From Acidovorax delafieldii (lineage in GTDB: Bacteria; Pseudomonadota; Gammaproteobacteria; Burkholderiales; Burkholderiaceae_C): a stretch of DNA of 64,000 nucleotides. The notes beneath the pieces are model-generated. The model was not told where the DNA came from. It saw nothing but the letters and a program-made list of their open reading frames with translations, and did no database searches. This document shows, piece by piece, positions 63,806-64,000 of this stretch. The position numbers and the translations under genes were made by a program. Each line of letters begins with the position of its first letter. Position 1 is the stretch's first letter. Location: NCBI RefSeq assembly GCF_007993815.1, contig NZ_VJWE01000012.1, positions 541,201 to 605,200 of the forward strand. Reading direction: 5' to 3'.

Positions 63806-64000
63806 TTTTTTCCAACAAAACTCGAGCGCCGAAAGATCCCACACGGAGCGCGGGAGGATGGAAAGATTGTTCTCAATACTGGAACAGTTAGTTTGCGACT
63901 GTGTGGTTTTTCCCTGAACACCATCGGCGTACAGTTCATCCCATCGATGAGCCGAACCCGCAAGGCGACTCACCGAACCCGGTTCAGGAATGGTTTTTGA
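63806..64000. other. right-edge region without a supported gene
   Basis: Beyond the LexA box, 195 bases are AT-richer than average. A 17-codon basic frame (MSRTRKATHRTRFRNGF) ends exactly at the window edge but has no ribosome binding site. Nothing else can be supported. Confidence 0.3.

Noticed and set aside
63948..64000. Basic 17-codon frame ending at the right edge of the window
   Set aside because: No ribosome binding site and no context; a frame of this length is expected by chance.

Overview
The window looks like a chromosomal segment of a GC-rich betaproteobacterium of the Comamonadaceae, most like Acidovorax. This rests on recognised protein families (a BktB-type thiolase, a Bug/TTT solute-binding protein, TRAP transporters, a fused AAK-GNAT ArgA), strong GC bias with long spurious antisense frames, and a dispersed palindromic repeat of a kind I associate with this family. 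The genus is inferred. I saw no rRNA, tRNA, CRISPR array, insertion sequence or prophage.

Layout. 1-6.2 kb: organic-acid uptake and metabolism, with the start of one TRAP binding protein, a UPF0317 hydro-lyase, a LysR and an Lrp regulator, then a complete dctPQM TRAP operon. 6.2-11.1 kb: a tandem glycine riboswitch followed by gcvT-gcvH-gcvP. 11.2-24.1 kb: an FKBP isomerase, a MerR/TipA-like regulator, an acyltransferase-3 and MFS pair, a nitroreductase, a hybrid histidine kinase overlapping rluA, a divergent EamA/MarR pair, an SDR, bktB and a Bug-type binding protein. 24.1-31.5 kb: a universal stress protein, a 2OG-Fe(II) oxygenase, a secreted low-complexity protein, a large GGDEF-EAL protein divergent from a PilZ protein, and an acyl-CoA ligase. 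31.6-41.4 kb: the helicase hrpA, then a leader/attenuator-like region and a small operon around a soluble chimera of a Clp-type AAA+ module and an FtsH-type M41 peptidase, then argA and a class A beta-lactamase. 41.5-46.9 kb: a LysR divergent from the beta-lactamase, an HD-GYP protein, trhO, a GST and dsbB. 47-51.8 kb: the sulfate ABC operon sbp-cysT-cysW-cysA and a serine hydrolase that shares its upstream element. 51.9-64 kb: a lone SMC-like ATPase, a secreted protein/ECF sigma/ankyrin membrane protein cluster, an HDOD protein, a LysR/azoR pair, a second GGDEF-EAL protein with a dead GGDEF site, metQ, a DUF6817-like protein, and a small gene behind a perfect LexA box.

Themes. Cyclic-di-GMP signalling recurs (two GGDEF-EAL, one PilZ, one HD-GYP, plus HDOD). 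Four regulators are transcribed divergently from a candidate target or from nothing recognisable, and each has an operator-like inverted repeat in its intergenic region. A dispersed repeat of about 55-70 bp occurs at least seven times, once inside the hrpA reading frame where it encodes about 21 residues. The most unusual item is the Clp-type AAA+/M41 protein at 36405-38516 with the possible attenuator ahead of its operon.
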